NCBI GenBank assembly: GCA_949752745.1
Contig: OX457028.1
Coordinates: 9,608,778-9,672,777 of the forward strand
DNA length: 64,000 nucleotides
Origin: Protula sp. h YS-2021
Lineage: Eukaryota > Annelida > Polychaeta > Sabellida > Serpulidae
Reading direction: 5' to 3'
Shown here: positions 11,072 through 21,400 of the stretch, in pieces
Layout: each line of letters starts with the position of its first letter
Position numbering within the stretch: position 1 is the first letter of the stretch
The notes under the pieces: generated by a model
Database searches by the model: none
What the model saw: only the letters and a program-made list of their open reading frames with translations
Told to the model about the DNA's origin: nothing
Position numbers and translations under genes: made by a program

Positions 11072-12780
11072 AGCACTAACGGCTCTTCCTTATCAGGGGC
11101 CACAATGCGGTTATATATTTTGACTTTTTCTTGATCACCGTATGACATATTATCTTGCTGGCAAAGCTATATTTTATCAAACCACCCAACAACGAGCAGT
11201 GACGGAGGTGGCGATAAGAGTAAGGATACAATCTGGCGGGGTGCTGTAGCGAGTCTGGAGGGATAATGATGTCGTCGAAGAATCCCAAAGACACTGCAAA
11301 AAAAATGGACGGATACACTTTTCATTTACGCTTTTATTCATCATACACTATTAATTACTTCATATTTGTGGGATTTTTTTATTAACACAGAAAAAAAAAG
11401 ATTTTATTTCTATTCAGGTCTTTTCCATCTTTATTTACATACATTCACACTCACACGTATTAAGACTCGTTCATGGGCAAACTAAAAAAAAATCTTTACA
11501 GACGAGATTCTAAATTTAAACCAGTTCACGGCACGAAGACAGTTTCCTTTAGTAAGCCATTGGCTGCTGTCGTAAACATGAACACAACTCACCGTGGACG
11601 CCATCTTTGCTGCAGCCTTTGATCTTGCCCTGTAAAATCTCGTCGCTGATTGGTCGGAATACAACGTACCGGAAATGCACTGTAATCAGTCACACATGTA
11701 AACCCATAACAAGTACCTTTCCCCCCTGCTCGTTTCAGGCTAAATCATAGTTTATGTTTCTTTTCTTTCTTTTTTTTTTTTTTTGGACAACCATTCGCAT
11801 GCATTCCTGGAAGCCAAAAAAATCGCATATCCACCGTCGACAGTTGCCTTCCATCCCTACCGTTTCCACAAAATGTGACTCTTTGGGCACAGGAATAGGT
11901 TGAAATGTCTTACATCTACACGCAGGCGTACTTTGCGCTCGTAGGTATGCACTACTTCACCACACCGAACGGAATTTGAGATTGAAGTCAAACGTTCAAA
12001 AAAAAAGTGTTTGCATGCAGCTTAATCTATGTGCACATATATCTATTACGTCACTACCTATGGTGTGGGATGAGCCATCTCCAGGAAAAATAAAACTCTC
12101 TTCGATGCTGGTGATGTCCCACAATGCAATACACAAACCGACGTTGTGCACTACCTGCAATACACATAAACAGTGACGTCATTTCACATCATACGTCGCT
12201 ATTTTCCCCCCTCAAACTTCCAACAGCTTAGAATCTATTATTCGGAATCTAGCTGCGTCTTCCTGTGATCAGCTGAAAAATGACAAGATATTGCTCGCTA
12301 TGAAAACTGATCAAAATTCTCAAATATTATCAACACGTCTCGATGTTAATGCAAAACTAAAACAGAAGAGAAAGTGATCTTTAGCTAGATTCCAATATTT
12401 AGGAAATAGAAGACTGTCAGTCAAACAAACCAAACTGGTCATTACCGTTGCCCTTAATACATAAAATATTTTAATTTGTTTATGACAGCACAAATACGTT
12501 GTGTTTTCTGGTATCACGAAGTTGCTGGTATCTGCCGTTTGGGTTCGTGATAACCAGACTTCAAGATAAGCGGGGAATTGGACTCGAGATAACTGGGGAG
12601 ATATCAGAGTTCCGAGATAACGAGCGGGCAACACATAGATATGAACACAAGCACCCACTCCCATCTCACCTTATTAGCAAATTTTTTATTGAGTGTTTCA
12701 ACAACAGCATCCTGCAGCTTGATGTGAAATAATCGCGGAGCGATCTTCACAGTGTCTTTCATCTCCGCCAGCACATACAT
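7067..12780 (-). CDS. POLR3H: RNA polymerase III subunit RPC8
   Basis: Homologue of the Pol III stalk subunit RPC8 (Rpb7/Rpo7 family), which pairs with RPC9 in the nucleus and is used in initiation at tRNA, 5S and U6 genes. Seven exons: 12780-12670, 12154-12058, 11679-11593, 11293-11230, 9866-9768, 8163-8049, 7120-7067. They sum to 627 bp, giving 208 residues against about 204 in human. Every junction has GT donor and AG acceptor, and phases agree. Recognisable blocks are NKKFANK (exon 1), HNVGLC and FPGDGSSHT (exon 2), GKIKGCS (exon 3), [12 protein letters not shown] (exon 4), WIWEYET (exon 5), [11 protein letters not shown] and PYTLI (exon 6), then [14 protein letters not shown] and stop. 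The N-terminal tip domain and C-terminal S1 fold are therefore both covered. The weakest junction is the exon-4 donor (TT|GTATCC). Intron 6 carries the splice-donor minisatellite. Confidence 0.93.
7194..7290. repeat. Short AT-rich tandem repeat (intron 6 of POLR3H)
   Basis: Five or so copies of a 15-18 bp unit built on ATAAATACTGTGTC, lying between the last POLR3H exon and the 42-bp array. Confidence 0.8.
7545..8085. repeat. 42-bp minisatellite of the POLR3H exon-6 donor
   Basis: Thirteen tandem units, mostly 42 bp. Read on the minus strand each carries the codons for K-K-S-P-Y-T-L/R-I followed by the intron start. Eleven copies show a GTAAGT donor and two show GTAAAT. The copy nearest exon 6 is the real exon end (8049). 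Units of about 40 bp (for example around 7980-8020) break the 14-codon frame, so read-through stops after about two extra units at 7962. Confidence 0.95.
8435..8452. repeat. Poly-C tract
   Basis: Homopolymer C run in POLR3H intron 5. Similar runs are at 8610-8633, 8831-8849 and 9713-9728. Confidence 0.9.
8950..9352. repeat. Degenerate minisatellite in POLR3H intron 5
   Basis: About 25-30 short units (roughly 13-16 bp) of ACAACGATCAGTG alternating with ACGATCCCTG, in changing order. It lies inside an intron and has no coding meaning. Confidence 0.93.
10328..10575. repeat. (ATT)n microsatellite
   Basis: About 250 bp of imperfect ATT/ACT trinucleotides in POLR3H intron 4. The poly-Leu and poly-Ile frames are artefacts. 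Confidence 0.97.
11032..11071. repeat. Poly-A tract
   Basis: A run of about 38 adenines just beyond POLR3H exon 4 on its downstream side (intron 4). Confidence 0.95.
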
Positions 12781-12980
12781 GTTTGATCAAGTCACGCGCC
12801 TTCTTACCTGAATAAATTAAACAAGCCCTTACAAAGCCCTGATAAGGCCAAGACGATAACGCCTTGTTTCTCATCCCTGTTTTTTACCCTGTTGGCGATC
12901 CGTTTTATATTTGTTTAATCTTAGAACCTATTTCTCCTCTACAAGCTCCCTTTTAGCCGTTTTTAAATCTAAATTGCGGA
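12781..12980. promoter_or_regulatory. Probable POLR3H upstream region
   Basis: DNA immediately upstream of the POLR3H start codon. No TATA box is obvious in the right position for minus-strand transcription. This entry rests on position only. Confidence 0.3.
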
Positions 12981-13358
12981 CATGAATATGTAGATTCGCT
13001 GAAAATTTTGTAGATTCGCTGGTTTGTCACCGAAAAAGTTAAACGGATTCGCTGAAATTGCCTGACCAGTCATCTTTGACGACAGGATTACTTGTGTTGG
13101 GTGATATTTGAAATTTAATTGCTTTTATTTTAACTAGCTTTACAATGCATTATTGAAATTCGCATTTCAATAATGCATTGTAAAGCTAGTTAAATAAAAT
13201 ATGTGTAATTCTAAAAGTTCCGATTACAATACAGGGCTTTGCCGAGTCCTCTCAGAAATGGCGGGCTGCCCGCCAGGCCCTTAAAAATTGGCGGGATCCT
13301 CATAAAACAGTGGCGGGATTATAACGAGACTATAAAGGACGTTGTTTGGCGAAAGTGT

Positions 13359-13412
13359 TGCCCGAGGGTGGGATCGAACCACCAACCTTCCAACCATGGG
13401 TTCGCTTCAAAC
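13359..13412 (-). pseudogene. tRNA-like 3' half (SINE-like B box)
   Basis: On the minus strand this reads GGTTCGATCCCACC, a good match to a tRNA T-arm (Pol III B box), preceded by a variable region. No matching A box or anticodon stem was seen, so it is most likely a tRNA-derived SINE fragment and not a gene. Confidence 0.35.
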
Positions 13413-13796
13413 TTCAAAGTTCTGCCATTTCGGTAGTTTTTGGCGAACCGCGAAAAAAATAATAATAGCCTGGTAGGCGAACCCTTGGGGAACATCTCTG
13501 CGCAGCATCTAAGCGATTGGTGTAAAACTGTAGGAGATATAGCATTTTAAAATGGGTTAAAAGGGCACAAAAAGCGCCGCCATTTTGTCAGTTTTTCGTT
13601 AATCGTGAAAAAAAAGTAATAGCCATTTGGGGGACCACCCAGGGATCATTCCTGCATAATATCAAGACGATTGGAGCAAAACTGTGGAAGGAGTAGCATT
13701 TTAAAGAGGAAGTTTTAACATGCGCACATACATCCAAGCCCCCTGTAGTGATACGACTAACCCAGCCCGACAAAGTCGGCTGGGTTAAAAATTGAA

Positions 13797-14040
13797 GATT
13801 TAGCGGACACTACTGGCGGATAAAACGGAAAAACCAGGAAGAGCGGACACTTTGGAACAGGATTAGCGGACAATATGAGACGAGCGGACACTTTGGAACA
13901 GGGTTAGCGGACATTACGGAACGAGCGGATACTTTGGAACACGGTTAGCGGATATTACGGAACGAGCGGATACTTTGGAACAGGGTTAGCGGACATTTTG
14001 GAACAGTTTGTAATTAGCGGACATTTCGGTACAGCGGACA
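13797..14040. repeat. Minisatellite of about 41 bp
   Basis: Five to six degenerate units built on AGCGGACACTTTGGAACAGG followed by GTTAGCGGACATTACGG, inside the fold-back repeat region. Confidence 0.85.
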
Positions 14041-15470
14041 AAACAGAACGGAACAGTCGTCACTCTCATCGTCTGCATAGGCTGGATCATTTGAACTATG
14101 ATGACTGGCCTCTGGTTCGGCCGTTGCGTTATTCTTAACGACATTGTGATCCAGAGAACTGCTATCATTCTCATTTTCATCGCGCTTGGGTACAGATTGT
14201 TCTTTTACCATGAATTGTGTCAATTTCATCTGCTAAGCCATGGTTTGCGTTTTACACTATTGAAGAATTAAGAAATCTACTGTTTATCCGAAAGAAAACA
14301 CTTGTTAGATCATTGTTATCAAAAGAATTAGCCTTTCCAAAATGACAAGGACAAGGCATTAAGTCTTAGACCTCAGATAAGTATCTGAAACCTAACACTT
14401 ACTGATAGTATAACCGACTACCAGCGGTCCCGCTGTCCGTTTGCCAGTTAACCAGGTGGAAACATACTTTTGATATATATTTTTTTAATTTAAAAATTTC
14501 TGTCAAGTTAACACAATAAAAATTTAAACTCAACGAAATAATTTTTCAGTAGTCAATAGAACCCATCCTATTACTGTTCCCAATGGTCACTTGTATGTAC
14601 AGCGAGTGCACAGATCGGAAGTGGAGATACGGAATTGAATAATGCAAAAGGTAAGCAAGGTGTCACTTAATCAAGACAAAAAGAGTGTGCTATATACACT
14701 GTATGTTAGCGAAAAAAAAAATACATGTTAAAGGCAAAGCATTGCATAATGTACATATGTGTTTCATTATATGCGTACATGGTGACACATTTGCTTACTT
14801 GATGTGTTATTCCATGACCACCATATGAAAGCAATTAAAAAAATTCCTCTTACGTAAACTCGCGTATAGTAAAAAAAAATATCGACACACACAAAAGAAA
14901 CGCCCGCCAGTCAATAAAATTTTGGCGGGATTCAAAACTTTATGGCGGGCAGTGCCCGCATGAGTCTGATTTTTTGGCGGGATTCATTTTTTTTAGGCAG
15001 GAATCCCGCCAGCTAGGCAAAGGCCTGCAATATATTCTATTCTCCCCCAAAAAAAACAAGAAACTTAATTTAAGCATTTGTGAATATTGATAACAAATAT
15101 TTTCGAACGCTTGCCAATAGTTTTTCATTTGAGACTAGAAATTCGCATTTCAACAATGCATTTTAAAGCTAGTTAAATAAAAAATATGTGAAATTTTAAA
15201 AGTTCCGATTGCAATATATCTCATTCCCCAAAAAAAAAAAAAAACAAGAAAAAGGTGTGTAAAACACCTCTGGAGTAAAGAAGTCACATAAAAGCAATTA
15301 AATTTCAAATATCACCCAACACAAGTAATCCTGTCGGTAAAGATGACTGGTCAGGCAATTCCAGCGAATCTGTATGTGTATTCTAAAGGAAAAAACCAGC
15401 GAATCCACAGATTCGCAAAATGAGTCGGTAAATTTGCAGATTCGCTGAAATTTTCAGAGAAATAAAAGGC

Positions 15471-17070
15471 CCAATAAAAAAATGCCAAAAAATTCTGAGT
15501 TTCGAACGAAAATAACCAGGTAAAAAATTAAAATAAACAAAGGTGTACATTGAGTTTCTAAGTTAAACAATGGACAAGTGTGGGACAAGGTAAAAAATAG
15601 ACAAATGTCGGCCTTAACATGAACCAATCACAAACAGCGCTACAACCGATGTCCCAGAACCAAGATGGCGACGTCAGCTAATAAACAGCTGATCAATCTG
15701 GCTGGTTTTATTAACTTTTCTCTTGAACAACAAATGATACTTTCAATTTTATGTTACAATATTATGAGATACACTTTCCCAAGTATGTGGATCTCAGGAT
15801 ATCCAATAGTAAAATGAATAAATCAAGTTTCAGCCTATCTGCGTCAAATGTCTCATTCTACCCTCCGTCCCATTCTACGGGCTGGGCCTTGTAAACGTTT
15901 TAACAAATAGTTTCAAGTTCCAATTTCTTTTATGTTCCGAGTATGAGCTGTTTTGCTACGCATATTTCTTCTATATTTTTCTAACATCTCTTTCATTTTT
16001 ACCCGGTTCCCTCGCAGTCAAAATTCTTGTGCATTTTATTCGAAACACCCGAAATACGTGTGATTTGGCTTATCACTGGCCACCTTAACATGCACGGTAT
16101 CTTATTATCGCTCAGATTTAACTGCTCGTGTGAATGAATAACAGCAGTGCTCAGCTTTTGACGATCAGGCTTGGGTCCGTCAAAAATGCATGCGTAACTT
16201 TTTGCGTTTGAAACTCTTGACATTTATCACTATAGATGGATCGTACCTGTAAAAATAGGTAAGGCCTAAAGACAAACCCTTCTTCTTTCTAAAAGCTACT
16301 TATCTACTGGCTGTCTTCATATACTGCATGCTGTTACATTTCCTTTGGCAAACGAGTTTTGCCTCACGGCCCTGTCACAAAACTAAAGCGGAACACGAAT
16401 CAAAGCCCTCGGGGACACTTGGTATGAAATGTGGCCGCATTTCCTTCTGACGTATATTTTTCTGCAGAATACCTTATAATTTTTTGAAGAATGCTGCACA
16501 AAAAAAAACATTATAAATTTTTGAAGAATAAACATGGCTGACGAAACTATGTTGGCGCTTTTGCCACTTTTTGAGGGTGATTCAAACAGTGATATGGCCC
16601 TAGTATTGATTTCTCTTGTTCTGGCATTGATGTAAGTTATACATCAGGCAAATGAGGTTTGTCAACGGGCTGCTTTTGTGCAAAACGGAGCGAAAATAAG
16701 AGATCCTACTTAGGTTTAAACTTAACATCATTTTGCATCATTTAACATCATGTTTTAACCAGAACTTAAAACACAACTACCCAAAGAGAAACTTTTATCC
16801 TTAATCCATAAACATCATACAAAATTTTCATTTCAAAATTAAAGATTCATGTCTCAAATGTTTTCAGCGGCCATTTTTATTTAGCCCGAGCCTGCTTTCT
16901 TTAACCTGAAAGTCAAATACGATTTATACATTCTGCAGAAATTTATAATGCAGAAAAACGTCTAAATTTTTGAAGAATGTATAAAGACGTTATCTGAGTC
17001 AGAAAGGAACGCACCTTGTGTTACTATGCGAAGAAAGGTAAGAGTAATTTTGAAAGAGATCAAGGTATAC
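15471..17070. other. Unique DNA upstream of the Polinton
   Basis: No recognisable gene. Two ATG-started frames have promising contexts: 15665 (AAGATGGCG, about 50 codons) and 16534 (ACATGGCTG, 32 codons ending near a GTAAGT). Neither can be joined to further exons. The phrase AATTTTTGAAGAAT recurs at about 16477, 16514 and 16960, suggesting an old AT-rich repeat. Confidence 0.4.
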
Positions 17071-17076
17071 TGTAAG
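17071..17076. repeat. Target-site duplication, left copy
   Basis: TGTAAG lies immediately outside the left terminal inverted repeat and is repeated exactly at 34814-34819 outside the right one. Six base pairs is the duplication length known for Polinton/Maverick insertion. Confidence 0.95.
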
Positions 17077-17423
17077 AGTAGGGTGATAATGAGAGTTCTG
17101 GGTCACTTGATGACGTCATACTGTCTGGAAGTGACGTCATCATGTCTGGACCGGAAGTGCTGTCTAGACCGGAAGTGCTGTCTAGACCGGAAGTGCTGTC
17201 TGGAGTGGAAGTGACGTCATCATGTCTGGACCGGAAGTGACATCATGATGTCTGGACCGGAAGTGACGTCATCATGTCTGGACCGGAAGTCATGATAAGC
17301 GTTAGGATAGGCGCGACCATGTGTGACGTCATCATGACGTCATACTGAGATGATGCTGTCTGGAGCGAAAGTGGTTTGGCCGAGTCAATCAACATGAAGC
17401 CAATGAACCCGACCTGTCAATCA
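17077..17423 (+). repeat. Polinton left terminal inverted repeat (347 bp)
   Basis: Matches the reverse complement of 34467-34813 base for base as far as visual comparison shows. It contains six perfect TGACGTCA palindromes (CRE) and six ACCGGAAGT blocks (ETS-type), several fused as GGAAGTGACGTCA. Its sequence is GC-rich compared with its surroundings. Confidence 0.96.
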
Positions 17424-17439
17424 ACATGAAGCCAATGAA

Positions 17440-17583
17440 CCCGACCCCCCCCCCCTAGGACATACTATGTACCGACCCCCCCCCCCCCAGGACATACTAT
17501 GTACCGACCCCCCCCCTAGGACATACTATGTACCGACCCCCCCCCCTAGGACATACTATGTACCGACCCCCCCCCCCCCCAGG
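17440..17583. repeat. Left subterminal poly-C repeat
   Basis: Four units of a C-run of 9-14 bases followed by AGGACATACTATGTACCGA. The inverted counterpart (TCGGTACATAGT...CCTAGGGG) is at 33760-33865 near the right end, so inverted homology once extended beyond the present 347-bp repeats. Confidence 0.9.
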
Positions 17584-17625
17584 AGAGCACCAAAAAATTT
17601 TTGTCGAATCAGCATGATAAAATCC

Positions 17626-17632
17626 TATATAA
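17626..17632 (+). promoter_or_regulatory. TATA box of left-end gene
   Basis: TATATAA about 40 bp before the ATG at 17673, inside a block of about 90 bp that is repeated in inverted orientation before the right-end gene (TATA at 33683-33690). Confidence 0.75.
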
Positions 17633-17672
17633 GTGTGGTGTCTCAAGGCTTAGAGACATTGTCAGACACATC

Positions 17673-17948
17673 ATGGATAACACACCAGCTATCATCATTG
17701 ATGACTTAACAGCGTTTCAAGCGAATGAATCTGTTTGCATCTGGGTAAATATGCGTGATGAAGCTGAAGCAGCTGATATTACATATGCTTTGGAGGAGGT
17801 GCTACAATTTCCAACTCAGATCACTGCAGTGAAGCCTGACGTAGTAATTACATTTATGTGGAACAACCGCATAGTAACACTGACTCAACGATACTGCAAG
17901 TGTCAAGTGTGGTTGGAATATGAGGGACAACCCCATAACTGCTGCTGA
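17673..17948 (+). CDS. Small orphan protein at left end of Polinton
   Basis: 91 residues, family not recognised. The chosen ATG (context CATCATGG) lies about 40 bp after a TATA box. The same frame stays open upstream to 17601 but without an ATG. The protein starts MDNTPAIIIDDL, is slightly acidic and ends in a Cys-rich tail (KCQVW... ending CC). Its first codons align with the 5' region of the right-end gene (33629), because the two genes share an inverted promoter block. It is probably an early accessory gene. No function is proposed. Confidence 0.55.
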   Translation: MDNTPAIIIDDLTAFQANESVCIWVNMRDEAEAADITYALEEVLQFPTQITAVKPDVVITFMWNNRIVTLTQRYCKCQVWLEYEGQPHNCC

Positions 17949-18358
17949 TATATACTAAAATATTTCGGGCCCTTTTAAGGGCCATCCTATATTATGAAAT
18001 GAAGCAAAACATGTTTGTGTGTGTGTGTGTGTGTGTGTGAGAATACATTTTATCACATTTCAGGTCTAGTTGGCGGATGAATACCATTTGACAGACCATT
18101 TAACTTCACCGTCAGTTAACTTCACCGCTAGATGTCTCTGCTGTGTAGCAGTGCAGCTGTACAACTTCACAACTGTAAGTAAGACATTCATATACACAAG
18201 TAAAATTCTGCTGAGTCAGCAATTTTAACATTTTGGAACAAGTTTGAAAAGTTACACACCATATTTTGATTACATGGAAGTAGCATAAAAGCATGAGTGA
18301 AACATGTCAACTAGTCAACTAGTGATACATTCTGCTGAGTCAACACACCATTGAAGTG
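17949..18358. other. Intergenic region upstream of polymerase gene
   Basis: AT-rich, with a (GT)n run at about 18014-18040 and two TCTGCTGAGTCA elements. Two related ATAAAAG-containing blocks (near 18283 and 18360) suggest a duplicated promoter. Confidence 0.5.
18209..18221. promoter_or_regulatory. Perfect T-MARE palindrome
   Basis: TGCTGAGTCAGCA equals the consensus Maf recognition element with an AP-1 core. It lies about 150 bp before the polymerase TATA box, and an identical palindrome occurs at 32032-32044 on the other arm. Confidence 0.7.
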
Positions 18359-18367
18359 GTATAAAAG
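18333..18367 (+). promoter_or_regulatory. AP-1/MARE half-site plus TATA box of polB
   Basis: TGCTGAGTCA (18333-18342) followed 17 bp later by TATAAAAG (18360-18367), about 60 bp before the polymerase ATG. The TTTCAG at 18396-18402 could also be read as a splice acceptor. Confidence 0.7.
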
Positions 18368-18426
18368 GAAGAGTGAAACGTATATTTTACTTCATTTCAG
18401 TTCCAGCAGTTGAAGAAGCAACAACG

Positions 18427-21400
18427 ATGGCACCAGTCTACTGTCATGATTGTGATGTGACATTTCCATCTCTGGAAGTGTTCGTAACACATACATGCAA
18501 ACCAGCTAGGATGAAACGTGCTCATGAAGAGCTTGTTGAGCAGATTGAAGCCAAGAGACGAAAGACCGTACAAGATGGTGTTGACAGACCTGATCCAGTC
18601 CTCTGCTGTAAATGCGTCAAGATATTTTCATCTTTGGATGCATTTGAGACACATGCATGTGCTGAGATGGAAAATGTGTCTCATGAAGAACAAAGAAAGA
18701 AAGAGACAGTGCAAGTAGGCAGAGGCAGAAGAGTGAGTCTTGGTGAAAACGCGCAGGAAAGACGGTTTGAGCCTGAAGATGGATCAGATTTGCTACTTGA
18801 AATGCGACAACAAGAGAACCGAATCAAGAGACATTTGCTAGAAACGTTAAACCGTGGTATGAAATGGTACATTGTCGTGCATGCACGCTTCAAGAAAATG
18901 ACACCAAATGTTGAAGGCGTGATGGTAGAACAAGTGGATAATGCCTTCATCAGTAGTCCAACGTATGCAGCATACAATCCAACAGATATTGAGAAGGACT
19001 TGCCAGAAGCCTATAAAGAATTATTTACCAGGTTTGATGAACATGAGCGACAAGGTTCTGGCTGGGTGTTGGATAACATATTATTCATTGAAGTGCATAC
19101 AGCGACGTCAGCACCATTGGAAGCAAGCAGTTTTATCCCACTACCGAAGAAAGTAAAGAATACAAAGGCGGTGTTAAACATTCAGAATAAAGACAACAAA
19201 TGTTTCTTATGGTCTGTATTGGCTCACCTTCACCCTTCAACAAACAGTCCTTGCCGCGTGAGTCATTACACACCATTTGAGAACGAATTGAAGGTAGAAG
19301 GCATGACATTTCCAACACCGATTACAGACATTCCAAAGTTTGAAAAGGAGAATGATGTGTCCATTAACGTGTTTGGATATGAACATGATGTCGTTGTTCC
19401 CATACAACTCAGCCGAAACACCAGCGCCAACAGCGCCAACAGTGCGAGAGAAATCAACTTGCTTTTGATTAGCAATGACAAGACAAGACATTATTGCCTC
19501 ATCAAGAATTTCAGCAGACTGATGGCTTATCGATCAAAGCATAATGGTGTAGCTTTTTATTGTTTCAACTGTCTTCACGGGTTTATACGACAAGATCTGT
19601 TAGACAAGCATCGTGAAGTGTGTGGCAAGCATGGCGCACAACGTTTATCATTTCCCAAGGAACCCTTCATCAAGTTCAAGAATGTAGCCAAACAACAGCG
19701 AGCGCCGTTTGTCATTTATGCAGACTTTGAATGTTTCACGAAAAAGCATGAAGGAGACAAGTATCAACATCATCGTCCAAACAGCTTTGCCTACGTGGTT
19801 GTCAGCCAGTATGATACACGTGCTCCAGTCGTATATCGAGGCGATAATGCTGTGAAAGTCTTTTTAGACCATATGGTATATGAACGTGATCGTATTGTGC
19901 ATGGTCTACAGCAGAAAAAGAAAATGGTCATGACTCATGAAGATGAAGAGCATTATAAGAACGCCACAGATTGCTACATTTGTCATGAGCCTCTAGGAGC
20001 AGATCGTGTGAGAGATCATGATCATATCAATGGCAAATACCGCGGAGCTGCACATAATGAATGCAATTTACAATTTCGATTTCGAAAAGATCAGCAGGAT
20101 GTTGAAGATTCTTTCATCATTCCTGTGTTTTTCCACAATTTACGAGGCTATGACAGCCATTTGATCATGGAAGAAATTGGAAAGTTCAAAAACGAAAGGA
20201 TTACAGTCATTCCCAACACCGTTGAGAAATATATTGCATTCACCATGAGCAATCTGAAATTTACAGACAGCTTTCAGTTCATGAGTACTTCTCTACAGAA
20301 GTTGGTCTCCAACCTGGCAGCAGAAGGGAAAGACAACTTTTATCACATGACGTCACACATTCACGATAGCGACCAACAAGAGTTACTGTTGAGAAAGGGA
20401 GTGTACCCTTATGATTACGTGGATGAGCCATCCAAGTTTGCTGAAACACAACTGCCGTCCAAGGACAAGTTTTACAGTCTACTCAGTGAAGAAGACATTA
20501 GCGATGAGGATTATGCGCATGCGCAGAAGGTGTGGGAGACATTCCACTGTACTACATTTGGCGAATACCATGACTTGTACCTGAAATCAGATGTGTTGCT
20601 GCTGGCTGACGTGTTTGAAAACTTTCGTCACGTATGTCTCAACACGTATGAATTGGATCCTGCTCACTACTATACAGCGCCAGGACTGTCGTGGGATGCC
20701 ATGTTGAAAGCGACAAAGGTGAAATTGGAATTGATCAACGACATTGACATGTACCAAATGGTTGAACAAGGTTTACGTGGAGGAATATCTGTCATCACAC
20801 ACAAGTATGCGAAAGCAAATAACCCCTACGTAGCAGATTACGATCCCTTGAAACCAACCAACTACTTGACTTACCTGGATGCAAACAACTTGTATGGCTG
20901 GGCTATGTCGCAAAGCATGCCGGAAAGTGGATTTATGTGGGTGAGCGAGCCAGAATCCATTGACTTTATGGATGTGGATGAAGATGACGAGATTGGATAC
21001 ATTTTAGAAGTGGATTTGGAATACCCATATTCAATCCATGATCATCATAATCACTATCCAGTGGCTCCAGAACGGAAATGTGTGAAAGTGGGAGAATTGT
21101 CAAAACATAGTCAGAAGCTACGGAAAGATCTAAACATGAAAGGCAAACCTAGTGAAAAGCTCATTCCCAACTTGTGTGACAAGAAGAAATATGTGCTTCA
21201 TTATAGAAATTTACAGCAATATGTCTCACTGGGATTGAAAGTCACGAAGGTGCATCGTGCCATCATGTTTGCACAGAGCAAATGGTTGGCAAAATACATC
21301 TCCTTGAACACGGAAAAGAGAAAGTTGGCCAAGAACCCGTTTGAGAAAGACTTCTTCAAATTGATGAACAACTCGGTGTTTGGCAAAACCATGGAAAATG

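Larger units (their letters stand above)
12978..15470. mobile_element. Fold-back-type repeat unit, non-autonomous
   Basis: An arm of about 150 bp at 12978-13130 returns in inverted orientation at 15293-15470. Shared blocks include TTGCCTGACCAGTCATCTTT, TTGTGTTGGGTGATATTTG and several AGATTCGCTG repeats. Inside the left arm is a near-perfect hairpin at 13122-13200 centred on TTCGCA, and a direct copy of one half of it lies at 15133-15228. Cores rich in TGGCGGG and GCCCGCC appear at 13260-13310 and 14900-15010. No transposase frame was found, so it may be a non-autonomous DNA transposon or a rearranged repeat pair. Confidence 0.6.

Noticed and set aside
15665..15817. ATG in good context followed by about 50 codons
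   Set aside because: No recognisable domain, no donor that joins a further exon, and decaying composition.
16534..16632. ATG-started frame of 32 codons ending near GTAAGT
   Set aside because: Could be a first exon, but no partner exon was found.
17026..17214. Open frame with C-L-D-R-K repeats
   Set aside because: It crosses the Polinton terminus and reads the ETS-motif repeats of the inverted repeat.
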